This document shows, piece by piece, positions 24,104-32,702 of a stretch of DNA of 64,000 nucleotides. The notes under the pieces are model-generated. The model had not been told where the DNA came from and searched no databases. It was given only the letters and a program-made list of their open reading frames with translations. A program made the translations under genes and the position numbers. Positions within the stretch are counted from its first letter, which is position 1. Every line of letters begins with the position of its first letter. The DNA is from an uncultured Acetobacteraceae bacterium. Lineage in GTDB: Bacteria; Pseudomonadota; Alphaproteobacteria; Acetobacterales; Acetobacteraceae. The stretch covers positions 1 through 64,000 of the forward strand of contig CALTUD010000011.1 of the NCBI GenBank assembly GCA_943912335.1, written 5' to 3'.

Positions 24104-25201
24104 ATGAGCACAGACATCCTGTTTACCCCGATTTCCGCCGGCGCGCTGACCTTGCGCAACCGCATCGTGATGGCGCCCCTGACCCGAAGCCGCTCCAGCG
24201 AGGACGGCATCGTCCCGTCCTTCGCCGCCGACTACTACGCCCAGCGCGCCGGAGCCGGGCTGATCGTGTCGGAAGCGACCAACATCTCCCCTCAGGCGCG
24301 CGGCTACGCCATGACGCCCGGCATCTGGAACGCGCAGCAGGTGGAGGCCTGGCGCGGCGTGACCGATGCCGTGCATGCCAAGGGCGGCACGATGGTGCTG
24401 CAACTCTGGCATACCGGCCGCATCTCCCATCCCGATCTGCATGGCGGCGACCTGCCGGTGGCGCCGAGCGCGATCCGTCCGGTCGGCCAGGCCTTCACCC
24501 GGGACGGCATGAAGGACCACGTCACCCCGCGGGCGCTGGAAACGGACGAGATTCCGCGCATCGTGGAGGACTACCGCAACGCCGCACGCTGCGCCCGCGC
24601 CGCCGGATTCGACGGCGTGGAGGTGCATGCTGCCAATAATTATCTTCTGGAACAATTCATCCGCGACAGCACCAATACGCGTGATGACCGTTATGGCGGC
24701 TCGGTGGAGAACCGGATCCGCTTTCCTGTCGATGCGGTGCGGGCGGTCACGGAGGAATGGGGCGGTGGCGATCGCGTCGGCATCCGCCTGTCTCCCGGTA
24801 CCACCATGCCGGGCGAGACGCCGCTCGATAGCGATCCGGCCGGGACCTACGGCGCATTGCTGACGGCGCTGAAACCGCTGGGCTTGGCCTATGTGCACAT
24901 GATCGAAGGCGTGACGCAGCAGAAGCGCGATCAGCCGGAAGGGCTCGATGCGGCCTGGATGCGACGGCATGTGGACGGGATGCTGATCGGCAATAACGGT
25001 TATTCGGCAGAGATGGCGGCCGAAGCGATCCACGAGAAGCGCGTCGACGCCGTCAGTTTCGGGCGGCCGTTCATCGCCAATCCCGATCTGGTGGAGCGGC
25101 TCCGGACCGGCGCGCCGCTGGCCGAAGCGCCGAAACAATACTGGTACGGCGGTGGCAGCGTCGGGTACTCGGATTGGCCGTCGATGCCGTCCCGCGACTG
25201 A
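24104..25201 (+). CDS. Old-yellow-enzyme NADH:flavin oxidoreductase (NemA-like)
   Basis: This 365-residue FMN-dependent TIM-barrel enzyme reduces activated alkenes or electrophiles. Seen are RNRIVMAPLTRSRS, the active-site VEVHAANNYLLEQFIRD segment (His with Asn pair), TRDDRYGGSVENR and a C-terminal FGRPFIANPDLVERL, all typical. The usual substrates for this subgroup are N-ethylmaleimide, enones or nitro compounds; the true one is unknown. I chose the ATG at 24104. The long open frame upstream is antisense to the SARP-like gene. It is divergent from that regulator. Confidence 0.92.
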   Translation: MSTDILFTPISAGALTLRNRIVMAPLTRSRSSEDGIVPSFAADYYAQRAGAGLIVSEATNISPQARGYAMTPGIWNAQQVEAWRGVTDAVHAKGGTMVLQLWHTGRISHPDLHGGDLPVAPSAIRPVGQAFTRDGMKDHVTPRALETDEIPRIVEDYRNAARCARAAGFDGVEVHAANNYLLEQFIRDSTNTRDDRYGGSVENRIRFPVDAVRAVTEEWGGGDRVGIRLSPGTTMPGETPLDSDPAGTYGALLTALKPLGLAYVHMIEGVTQQKRDQPEGLDAAWMRRHVDGMLIGNNGYSAEMAAEAIHEKRVDAVSFGRPFIANPDLVERLRTGAPLAEAPKQYWYGGGSVGYSDWPSMPSRD

Positions 25202-25242
25202 CGTGCCGCCGGCCGGGCGGTCGATCCGCCCGGCCGGCCATC

Positions 25243-25647
25243 TCAGAAACGGCGCGGCGCCTCGTTCAGCGCCATGTCGCGCATGTCGCTGCCGACCACG
25301 CCGTCTTCTTCGTCGGTGTCGGACAGACTGTCCATGTCGACGCTGCGATCGCCATGATGCTCTAGGATCTCGTGCTCGCGCGGACCTTCCGTGCGGTCGA
25401 TCAGGAACAACCGCCCGATCCTGGCATCCTTCGCGGCTTCCGTGGCGCGCTGACGCGCCTCGTCCAGCGGCAGCGGCGTGCCGTCGCGCGTGATCAGACG
25501 GCTGGTTTCCTCGGACTGGTTCGCATGGATCACGATCAGCTCCATCATCAGCTGGTGCGGATCGTCCTCCTCGAACCGGTGCATCAGCACGACCGCGGGG
25601 CCGTCCGGCAGCGGGTCGTGCGGCTTCAGCGTAGTGAACTCGCTCAT
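25243..25647 (-). CDS. Hypothetical protein with acidic C-terminus
   Basis: This 134-residue soluble protein starts with a strong AGGAGG site. The N-terminal part alternates strands and helices (AVVLMHRFEEDDPHQLMMEL, IVIHANQSEET), and the last 45 residues are very acidic (DMDSLSDTDEEDG). I recognise no named family, though the sequence looks like a conserved core gene and not phage DNA. It lies between the OYE gene, which converges on it, and the SLT/SPOR transglycosylase. Confidence 0.65.
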   Translation of the reverse strand: MSEFTTLKPHDPLPDGPAVVLMHRFEEDDPHQLMMELIVIHANQSEETSRLITRDGTPLPLDEARQRATEAAKDARIGRLFLIDRTEGPREHEILEHHGDRSVDMDSLSDTDEEDGVVGSDMRDMALNEAPRRF

Positions 25648-25692
25648 GGTTCATCCTCCTGTCATCGCAAACGATGCCGGGGAGGGGGCGGT

Positions 25693-26961
25693 TCACCCGC
25701 CGGGCTGCACCACCATGCAGGGAATGCCGTGCGCGGACAAAGAGGAGCAGGCCTGCCCGGCATCGGCGCGGGCCAGCCCGGCGAGGCGGGCGCGATACAG
25801 CACGCCATGACCGAAGGGGGTGGTGGGCTGCACCACGCTCTGACTGCCCGCGAGCAGGGAATAATCGGCCTGACGCGCCATGGTGGTGGCGAAGCGTGCC
25901 TGTTCCACAGAGCCATAGGCGCCGACTTGGATCGCCCAGTTGCCGAAACTGGCCGGGGCGCGTGCGGCCACCGGGATCGGCCTCGGACGGGCATAGGCGG
26001 TCGCCGGCTGATAGGCGGGGATGGTCGCCGGTGCGGCCGAGGCGATGGTGACCGGGGCGGCGGTGATCGGGGCGGCGGGGCAGGGCTCGTCGTAGGCGGC
26101 GTCGGGATTGCTGGCGCAGCCGGGCTGCGGCATGGCCTGGGACTGGCCGATCGGGGGTGCCATCGGCACTGCGCTGGCGATCGCCACCGGGGCGGCAATG
26201 GGAATGGCGGCCGGAGACGGCGGCGTCTGGCACGGCGCATCGGGATCGTAGGCCGCGTTCGGATCGTGCCAGCAGGCTGCGCCGCCGCGCCTGCGACGCG
26301 ACCAGCTGCGCGAGACCGGCGTGCGGTAGGAGGCGAGCTGCACGGGGGCGGTGTAACTGTCCGGCGTGCCGCCTGTGGCGTAGGCGGCGAGCGGGCCGCT
26401 CATCGCGATCTCCGTGCCCAGATTGGGGGCGATGGAGGCGACGTAGTTCACCGTCTCGTTCGGCAGCGACCGGCCGCGATACAGGTAGTCCTCGAGACGC
26501 TGCGGGCCGGCATTATAGGCGGCCAGGAAGGCCGGCGCGCCGTACTTGCCGTACATCTGCCGGATATAGGCGGTGCCGGCGAGGATGTTGTCATGCGGTT
26601 CGAACGGATCGTTGCCGAGATTGTACTGCGACTGCAGATCGGCATAGGTGGCCGGCATCAACTGCATCAGCCCCATGGCGCCGGCGCCGGACACGATCGG
26701 CTGGCCGTTCCTGTATTCGTGGCCGCCGGATTCCTGATGCATCACCGCGCGGATCCATTGCTGCGGCACGGAGAAGCGGTTGGAGGCGTCGCGGATATAG
26801 GGGCGCCACGGATCGCCCGGCGGGCCGGGTTCGGGATAGACCTGGCTTCCCGGCGAATAGGCATCCGTGCGGGCCAGACGCGATCCGCCGCCGCACGCTG
26901 CCAGCAGGCAGAGCGTCGGCAGCAGCCACAGACCGGGTGGCATCGAGGGGCGGGCGCGCAT
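25693..26961 (-). CDS. Lytic transglycosylase with C-terminal SPOR domain
   Basis: A 422-residue lipoprotein (LCLLAACGGG) that should cleave peptidoglycan in the periplasm. The SLT domain (about residues 55-190) has VPQQWIRAVMHQESGGHEY with the catalytic Glu, SGAGAMGLMQLMPATYADL and AAYNAGPQRLEDYL. The C-terminal SPOR domain (about 340-420; NWAIQVGAYGSVEQARFATT) binds denuded septal glycan. The linker carries two copies of a short Cys motif (DPNAAYDPDAPC and NPDAAYDEPC), an internal duplication. Loosely RlpA-like in architecture but with an SLT catalytic domain. It probably acts at division. Confidence 0.88.
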   Translation of the reverse strand: MRARPSMPPGLWLLPTLCLLAACGGGSRLARTDAYSPGSQVYPEPGPPGDPWRPYIRDASNRFSVPQQWIRAVMHQESGGHEYRNGQPIVSGAGAMGLMQLMPATYADLQSQYNLGNDPFEPHDNILAGTAYIRQMYGKYGAPAFLAAYNAGPQRLEDYLYRGRSLPNETVNYVASIAPNLGTEIAMSGPLAAYATGGTPDSYTAPVQLASYRTPVSRSWSRRRRGGAACWHDPNAAYDPDAPCQTPPSPAAIPIAAPVAIASAVPMAPPIGQSQAMPQPGCASNPDAAYDEPCPAAPITAAPVTIASAAPATIPAYQPATAYARPRPIPVAARAPASFGNWAIQVGAYGSVEQARFATTMARQADYSLLAGSQSVVQPTTPFGHGVLYRARLAGLARADAGQACSSLSAHGIPCMVVQPGG

Positions 26962-27085
26962 GAACGCATGGTGACGGGCCGGACAGGCCGGATCAATCTC
27001 CGGTTGTTCTGGTCAGACGATTCCTGGCCGTACTTGCCGATCTGCCACAGGCATGCACGCTAACTCATTGGTTCGTCTGGTCTGC

Positions 27086-27514
27086 TCACAGCAGACAGAG
27101 TGCCAGCAATGCGCGTCGCAGCTCCGGCGGCAGGGTGTCTCCCGTCGCCGGGTTGCCTTCGAGATCGGCCGGGGCGTCGGCGGCGGAAAGATAACGCCAG
27201 CCCTGAAAGGCTTTCACCGCGCGCGGCGTGACCGGCACGACGGGGCCGTCCAGCACCACGCCGGTGCAGGGTGTGCCGTCCTCGCGCTGGTCCGGCACGA
27301 TGGCGTGGATGCGCTGCCGGCACAGCAGCATGCCGCCCGTGACCCAGTAGATCGAGCCGCCGTCGAGGATTTCGTCCGCACGGCGGGGGAAGTTGCGGGT
27401 GCGGAAGAAGGGGCGGCCGCCATGCGCGCCGGTTTCGGCGGCACGGCGCTTCTGCCAGCCGGCCAGCACCTCCGGCGTGGGCGAGCCGACCGCCAGCTTG
27501 ATCAGATGAAGCAT
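27086..27514 (-). CDS. DUF1489 family protein
   Basis: This 142-residue protein begins LHLIKLAVGSPTPEVLAGWQ and contains THNFPRR-like RTRNFPRRADEIL and GGSIYWVTGGMLLCRQRI, the conserved pattern of DUF1489. These are alphaproteobacterial proteins of unknown function, probably cytoplasmic. Complete at both ends. It follows the nucleoside hydrolase gene in the same direction with a short gap and may share its transcript. Confidence 0.88.
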   Translation of the reverse strand: MLHLIKLAVGSPTPEVLAGWQKRRAAETGAHGGRPFFRTRNFPRRADEILDGGSIYWVTGGMLLCRQRIHAIVPDQREDGTPCTGVVLDGPVVPVTPRAVKAFQGWRYLSAADAPADLEGNPATGDTLPPELRRALLALCLL

Positions 27515-27559
27515 GGCTCTCTGTCTAGCAGGCGGGCGCCCTGCGCCAACAGCCCGGCG

Positions 27560-28666
27560 TCAGGGATGGGGCGGCGTGAACTGCGCGTCGTGCACGAAGC
27601 CGTCCACGAACCGCTTGAAGTCGATCTCCTGCACCACGCTGACCGGACGCAGACCCATGCCTTTCGGCGCCAGAGCCGGGGCCCAGACATGGGCATGGCC
27701 GTAATTCACTCCGTCGGTGAGATCGACATCCATCATCGCGTCCACGGCGTGGGTGATCAAAGACGGATCCACGGCGACGGCGGCGGCCATCTCGTCCCAA
27801 AGCGGCAGCGGCGCCATCTTCGCCTGGAGATAGGTGGTGAGCGGCGTCTTCACCGCGGCGATGCGGTCCATCAGTGCCTTGTCCATCATGATCTTGCCGG
27901 ACACGTTGCCGAGCGAGACGATCTTGGGCCAATCGGCGGTGAGCACGATATGGGCGGCTTCCGGATCGAAGATGAAGTTGAAGTCCGACGCCCAGTCGGC
28001 ATTGCCGGTGACGGCCTCCATGTTGGTGTCGATCAGCGCGCCCATGAACACGAGCTGCTTGGCGTTGGCGGCGAAGGTCGGGTCGAGACGGATCGCCAGA
28101 GCGAGATTGGTCATCGGTCCGACGGCGACGATCGTCACCTGATGCGGATGCGCGTGCACTTCGCGGATCAGGAACGCGGCGGCGGTCTCGGCGCCGGTAT
28201 GGGTATGCGGCGCGCCTTCGGAAAGGGTTCCGACCGGCGGCTGCGTGGCGGGGATGTTGTCGATCGAGCCGAGCCCGCCCCAGGCGCCCTTCCAGGGGAT
28301 CGTGCCGAAGCGTTCTTCCCAGTTGCGCATGCGGGCGACGCTGTTCACCAGCGGCAGCGTGGCGCCATCGAAGACCGGCACGTCGGAGCGGCCGGCGATT
28401 TCGAGGAAGCGCAGCAGATGCGCCGCTTCCGCGTTCTCCCAGCCATCGCCGGCCACCACGGTGAAGCCCAGCACCTTCACATGCGGATTGGCGAGCAGAG
28501 GCAGGGTGGATTGCAGATCGGAGCCGCCCGGACCCAGGAAATCGTTGTCCTCGATCACCAGCATGGGCGCTTCCGCGCGGGCGTGCGGCGCGGCGAGCGT
28601 GGAGGCGGACAACAGGGCGAGCGCGGCCAGTCTGCGGCCCCAATCCCGGGTTCGGGTGCTGTTCAA
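27560..28666 (-). CDS. Periplasmic inosine/uridine-preferring nucleoside hydrolase
   Basis: About 368 residues with a Sec signal (residues 1-32, LAALALLSASTLAAPHARA). Nucleoside hydrolases split ribonucleosides into base and ribose through a Ca-binding aspartate cluster. The usual N-terminal DTDPGxDD is altered here to VIEDNDFLGPGGSD, while GPMTNLALAIRLDP and the later body are well conserved. Activity or specificity may therefore differ. I take the TTG at 28666, spaced 8 bases from GGAG. A GTG at 28675 lies too near that site. It is read after hemW. Confidence 0.8.
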   Translation of the reverse strand: MNSTRTRDWGRRLAALALLSASTLAAPHARAEAPMLVIEDNDFLGPGGSDLQSTLPLLANPHVKVLGFTVVAGDGWENAEAAHLLRFLEIAGRSDVPVFDGATLPLVNSVARMRNWEERFGTIPWKGAWGGLGSIDNIPATQPPVGTLSEGAPHTHTGAETAAAFLIREVHAHPHQVTIVAVGPMTNLALAIRLDPTFAANAKQLVFMGALIDTNMEAVTGNADWASDFNFIFDPEAAHIVLTADWPKIVSLGNVSGKIMMDKALMDRIAAVKTPLTTYLQAKMAPLPLWDEMAAAVAVDPSLITHAVDAMMDVDLTDGVNYGHAHVWAPALAPKGMGLRPVSVVQEIDFKRFVDGFVHDAQFTPPHP

Positions 28667-28677
28667 CGCGTGCACTC

Positions 28678-29841
28678 CTATCTCACCAGCGCGCCCAGCA
28701 GCGCTTCGAGCCTGATCCGGCCGTCCTCGGTGGCACGCAGGCAACCGTCGTGCCAGTCGAGGTAGTTCTCGGCCAGAGCCTGTTCGAGAATGTCCGGCTC
28801 CAGCGCATCCGGCAGGGCTGTGCCCGTGCGGGAATGGAAGCGGGCGGCATCGATGCCGTCGCGCAGACGCAGCCCCATGAGCAGCATTTCGCGTGCCGGC
28901 TCCGGGGCGACCAGAACGGTTTCGGCGGTGCTGCCGTGGCCGTCGCGTTCCACCAGATCGGCCCAGGGTTCGGGCGCGCGGTGCCGTCTGGTGGCGTGGA
29001 TGGCCGGGTTGCCGTCGGCGTCCGGCAGGGTCAGGCGGCCATGCGCGCCCGGACCGATCCCGGCATAGTCGGCGTAGCGCCAGTAAGCGAGATTGTGCCG
29101 GCTTTCCGAGCCGGGGCGGGCGTAATTGGACACTTCATAGGCGAGCAGGCCGTGCCGGGCGGCGACGCGCTCGGTTTCGGCGTAGAGTTCCGCGCCCAGC
29201 GCCTCGTCCGGCAGGGCGATGAGGCCCTGGCGGTGCAGCGCCTCGAACCGCGTGCCGGGTTCGATGGTGAGCTGGTAGAGCGAGAGGTGGTCGGCGGCGA
29301 GGGCCAGGGCGCGGTCGAGTTCGTCGCGCCACGACGCGACCGTCTGGCCGGGGCGGGCGTAGATCAGGTCGAACGAGAAGCGCGGGAAGATGGCGCGGGC
29401 GGTTTCCAGCGCCGCGATCGCCTGGGCTCCGTCATGTTCGCGGCCCAGCATGCGCAGATCGGCATCGTCCAGGCTCTGCACGCCGATCGAGATGCGGTTG
29501 ATCCCGGCCTGACGGAAGGCGCGCAGGCGTCCGGTCTCGATTGAGGTCGGGTTGGCTTCGAGGGTGATTTCGAGATCCGGCGCCGGATCGAACAGGGTTG
29601 TGGCGTCGGCGATCAGGGCCGCCACCGTTTCGGGTGCCATCAGGCTTGGCGTGCCTCCGCCGAAGAAGATCGAGCCAAGACGCCGGCGGCCCAGACGTGC
29701 CGCCTCCCAGGCGAGTTCGCGACGCAGCGCGCAGGCGAAACGCTCCTGCGGCAGCACGTCGCGCACGTGGCTGTTGAAATCGCAGTACGGGCATTTCCGC
29801 AGGCAGAACGGCCAGTGGATATAGAGGGCGAGCGTCTGCAT
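28678..29841 (-). CDS. hemW: HemW-type radical SAM protein (heme chaperone)
   Basis: A 387-residue radical SAM protein. The cluster motif is CLRKCPYC (Cys13, Cys17, Cys20), followed by IFFGGGTPSLM, LEANPTSIE and NRISIGVQSL. These separate HemW from the anaerobic coproporphyrinogen dehydrogenase HemN, which it resembles. Established work assigns HemW heme insertion. The phenylalanine after CPYCD and absence of an N-terminal extension also fit HemW. Its ATG overlaps the kup stop (TGATG), so it is translated after kup. YggS-type and rdgB genes are its usual neighbours in other bacteria. Confidence 0.9.
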   Translation of the reverse strand: MQTLALYIHWPFCLRKCPYCDFNSHVRDVLPQERFACALRRELAWEAARLGRRRLGSIFFGGGTPSLMAPETVAALIADATTLFDPAPDLEITLEANPTSIETGRLRAFRQAGINRISIGVQSLDDADLRMLGREHDGAQAIAALETARAIFPRFSFDLIYARPGQTVASWRDELDRALALAADHLSLYQLTIEPGTRFEALHRQGLIALPDEALGAELYAETERVAARHGLLAYEVSNYARPGSESRHNLAYWRYADYAGIGPGAHGRLTLPDADGNPAIHATRRHRAPEPWADLVERDGHGSTAETVLVAPEPAREMLLMGLRLRDGIDAARFHSRTGTALPDALEPDILEQALAENYLDWHDGCLRATEDGRIRLEALLGALVR

Positions 29842-31856
29842 CAGATGGCGATACGGACGCCCAGCTCCACCACGCGGTCGGACGGGATGCGGAAGAACTC
29901 GATCGCCGGAACCGCATTGCGGGCCATGACCAGAAACAGCGACATGCGCCAGAGCCGCATCTTGGGGATGGTGCCGCGCACCAGCACCTCGCGGTTGATG
30001 AAATAGGAGGCCTGCATCGGGTCGAAATCGACCCCGTGCGCGCCGAGTTCTTCCAGTGCGCGTGGCAAGTTGGGGCTTTCCATGAAGCCCACCCGGATGG
30101 TGACGCGATGGATGTTCGGGGCCAGCTCCTCGACCTGCATGCGGCCGCCGGCATCGGCCTCGGGCTGGTCGAGATTCTGCACCGTCACGAACAGCACGCG
30201 CTCGTGCAGCACCTTGTTGTGCTTGAGGTTGTGCAGGAGGCAGGCCGGCACGTATTCGGCATTGGCGGTCAGGAAGATGGCGATGCCTGGAACGCGCAGG
30301 GTTCGCGATTGCGGCAGACGGGCCAGAAAGGAGTTGAGCGGCAGGCTGTCCTGACGCCAGCGGTTCAGGATCAGGCCGCGCCCGGTCTTCCAGGTGGTCA
30401 TCAGCGTCGTGAGCACGACGCTCAGCAGCAGCGGCACCCAGCCGCCTTGCGGGATCTTCAGGGCGTTGGCGGCGAAGAAGGTGGCATCCAGCAGGAAGAA
30501 GCCGCCGAACACGGCGACGGAGGCGAAACGCGACCATTTGTAGACGCGCCGGAACACGACCATGGCCAGAACGCAGGTGCACATGAAGGTGCCGGTCACG
30601 GCGATGCCGTAGGCGGAAGCGAGGTTGGCGGAGGAGCGGAACGCCAGCACCAGCAGCACCACGCCCACGGCCAAGGCCCGGTTCACCTGCGGCACATAGA
30701 TCTGGCCTTCCTCGTCCGCATTGGTGTGCAGCACGCGCATGCGCGGGAAATAGCCGAGCTGGATGGTTTGGCGGGCGACGGAGAAGGCGCCTGTGATCAT
30801 CGCCTGGCTGGCGATCACGGTGGCCAGGGTCGCCAGGATCACCATCGGGAGCTGCGCCCAAGGCGGGCAAAGCAGAAAGAACGGGTTCTTGATCGCCGCG
30901 GGATTGCCGATGATCAGCGCTCCCTGGCCCAGATAATTCAGGGCCAGGGCCGGCAGCACCAGCGCGATCCAGGCGGCGCGGATCGGCTTGCGGCCGAAAT
31001 GGCCCATATCGGCGTAGAGCGCTTCGGCGCCGGTGACGGACAGCACCACCGCGCCCAGGGCGATGAAGGCCATGTAGCCGTGATGCGTCACGAACCGCAC
31101 GGCATGATGCGGCAGCAGTGCCTGCAGGATGAAGGGGTGGTGGACGACTTCGGCGGCACCGATCACGCCGATCGCGCCGAACCAGAGCAGCATCACCGGG
31201 CCGAACACGCGGCCGACCCGGCCCGTGCCGCACCATTGCAAGCTGAACAGCGCCACGATCACGATCAGGGCGATCGGCAGCACCACTTCCGCGGCGCTCG
31301 GGATGCTGACTTCAAGCCCTTCCACCGCGGACAGGACCGAGATGGCGGGCGTGATGGTGCCGTCGCCGAAGAACAGGCAGGCACCGACGATGCCGACCAG
31401 CCCGAGCGTGGCCCGGAGTTTCGGGCCCGGCGCCACGCGCTGCGCCAGCGCCATCAGCGCCAGGATGCCGCCTTCGCCGTTGTTGTCGGCGCGCATGATC
31501 AGGGCGACGTATTTCACCGTCACCACCAGGATCAGCGACCAGAAGATCAGGCTCTCGATGCCGAGCACTTCCCAGGGGGAGGGCGGGGCGTTGGCGCTGA
31601 TGATGTTGATGGTGGAGCTGAGCGCGTAAAGCGGGCTGGTGCCGATATCGCCATAGACGACGCCGAGCACGGCCATCAGCGACGCGGCGGTGACCGCGCG
31701 GTTGCGGACGGTTCCGTGACCGCCGCCGGGCGCAGGTGTGTCCGCGGCGCCGCGCGCGCCCTGCCGGCCGCTTGCAGGCGTTTGGGGCAGCGGACCCGTG
31801 GCGGGGGGTACTGCGGCGCCCCCTTCGGGGCCGGACGTGCCGACGAGGTCGCTCAT
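29841..31856 (-). CDS. kup: Low-affinity potassium transporter Kup
   Basis: This 671-residue inner-membrane K+/H+ symporter of the KUP/HAK family has about twelve membrane segments in the first 450 residues and a cytoplasmic C-terminal domain. Family motifs: GVVYGDIGTSPLYAL, ADNNGEGGILALMAL, FFGDGTITPAISVLSA, GAEALYADMGHFG. The first 50 residues are a Pro/Gly/Ala-rich cytoplasmic extension with no counterpart in E. coli Kup. I chose ATG 31856 (MSDLVGTS). The upstream ATG gives an Arg-rich start. Coupled to hemW. Confidence 0.93.
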   Translation of the reverse strand: MSDLVGTSGPEGGAAVPPATGPLPQTPASGRQGARGAADTPAPGGGHGTVRNRAVTAASLMAVLGVVYGDIGTSPLYALSSTINIISANAPPSPWEVLGIESLIFWSLILVVTVKYVALIMRADNNGEGGILALMALAQRVAPGPKLRATLGLVGIVGACLFFGDGTITPAISVLSAVEGLEVSIPSAAEVVLPIALIVIVALFSLQWCGTGRVGRVFGPVMLLWFGAIGVIGAAEVVHHPFILQALLPHHAVRFVTHHGYMAFIALGAVVLSVTGAEALYADMGHFGRKPIRAAWIALVLPALALNYLGQGALIIGNPAAIKNPFFLLCPPWAQLPMVILATLATVIASQAMITGAFSVARQTIQLGYFPRMRVLHTNADEEGQIYVPQVNRALAVGVVLLVLAFRSSANLASAYGIAVTGTFMCTCVLAMVVFRRVYKWSRFASVAVFGGFFLLDATFFAANALKIPQGGWVPLLLSVVLTTLMTTWKTGRGLILNRWRQDSLPLNSFLARLPQSRTLRVPGIAIFLTANAEYVPACLLHNLKHNKVLHERVLFVTVQNLDQPEADAGGRMQVEELAPNIHRVTIRVGFMESPNLPRALEELGAHGVDFDPMQASYFINREVLVRGTIPKMRLWRMSLFLVMARNAVPAIEFFRIPSDRVVELGVRIAI

Positions 31857-31896
31857 CGGGCGAAGCTCCGGAGGAAAGGGGACATCATGCCGCGGT

Positions 31897-32670
31897 TCAT
31901 GCAATCGGGTTCGGCGGCGACTCAAGCGTCATCACGGCACCCGGTTCCGGACGCGTGCCGAAGATGGCGCTGCCGACCCGGACGGAGGTCGCGCCGTGCC
32001 GGATCGCGATCGGGAAATCGTCCGACATGCCCATGGACAGCTCGGACAGCCCGTGCGCCGCCGCGATCGCGGCCAGGCGGGCGAAGAACGGCGCGGGATC
32101 GGCGCCATTGGGCGGGATCGCCATCAGCCCGGTCAGCGCGGTGCCGAACCGGCGGCGGCACGCCTCGATGAACGCATCTGCGTGCTCGGGCGACACGCCG
32201 GCCTTTTGTGGCTCCTCGCCGATATTGACCTGCACCAGCAGGGACGGCAGACGGCCGTGCTTTTGTGCCGCCGCCTCGATCGCATCCGCCAGACGCGGAC
32301 GGTCCAGCGTTTCGAGGCGATCGGCGATGCGCACCGCGTCCGCCGCCTTGTTGGTCTGGATCGGGCCGATCAGATGCAGGCGCAGCGCGGGATGATCCGC
32401 CCGAAGCCCGGCGAACTTGTTCTCCGCTTCCTGCACCCGGTTCTCGCCGAACACGGTCTGGCCGGCGGCGAGCGCCGCGAGCACGGCCTCGTGCGGCTGG
32501 AATTTCGACACGGCGACCAGTTCGATCGCGTCCGGCGCGCGGCCGGAAGCCAGGGCGGCCTCGCGCACGCGAGCGCGGATCGTCGCCAGCGCAAGGGCGA
32601 TCGACGTTGTTCCGGCATCGGCAACCGGGCGCCCGGAAGGGGGCGTTCGATCCAGGGAAGGAGACATCAT
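31897..32670 (-). CDS. YggS-type PLP-binding protein
   Basis: This 257-residue alanine-racemase-fold protein (YBL036C/PLPBP family) controls pyridoxal phosphate balance and amino-acid pools. The PLP lysine is Lys56 in ELVAVSKFQP. FGENRVQEAENKF, LHLIGPIQTNK, LLVQVNIGEEPQKAG and LSMGMSDDFPIAI are all present. Two adjacent ATGs (32670 and 32667) follow AAGGAA, and I took the first. The first 25 residues are a variable extension. It lies between kup and the unknown three-gene operon, all on the minus strand, and may be co-transcribed with kup. Confidence 0.9.
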   Translation of the reverse strand: MMSPSLDRTPPSGRPVADAGTTSIALALATIRARVREAALASGRAPDAIELVAVSKFQPHEAVLAALAAGQTVFGENRVQEAENKFAGLRADHPALRLHLIGPIQTNKAADAVRIADRLETLDRPRLADAIEAAAQKHGRLPSLLVQVNIGEEPQKAGVSPEHADAFIEACRRRFGTALTGLMAIPPNGADPAPFFARLAAIAAAHGLSELSMGMSDDFPIAIRHGATSVRVGSAIFGTRPEPGAVMTLESPPNPIA

Positions 32671-32702
32671 CGGCTGTTGGTTCCTTCGCCTGGGCCGGAA
32701 CG

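Noticed and set aside
30036..32171. 711-codon plus-strand frame opposite kup and the YggS-type gene
   Set aside because: Rich in His, Asp, Gln and Arg, without any motif, and wholly antisense to two well-recognised genes.
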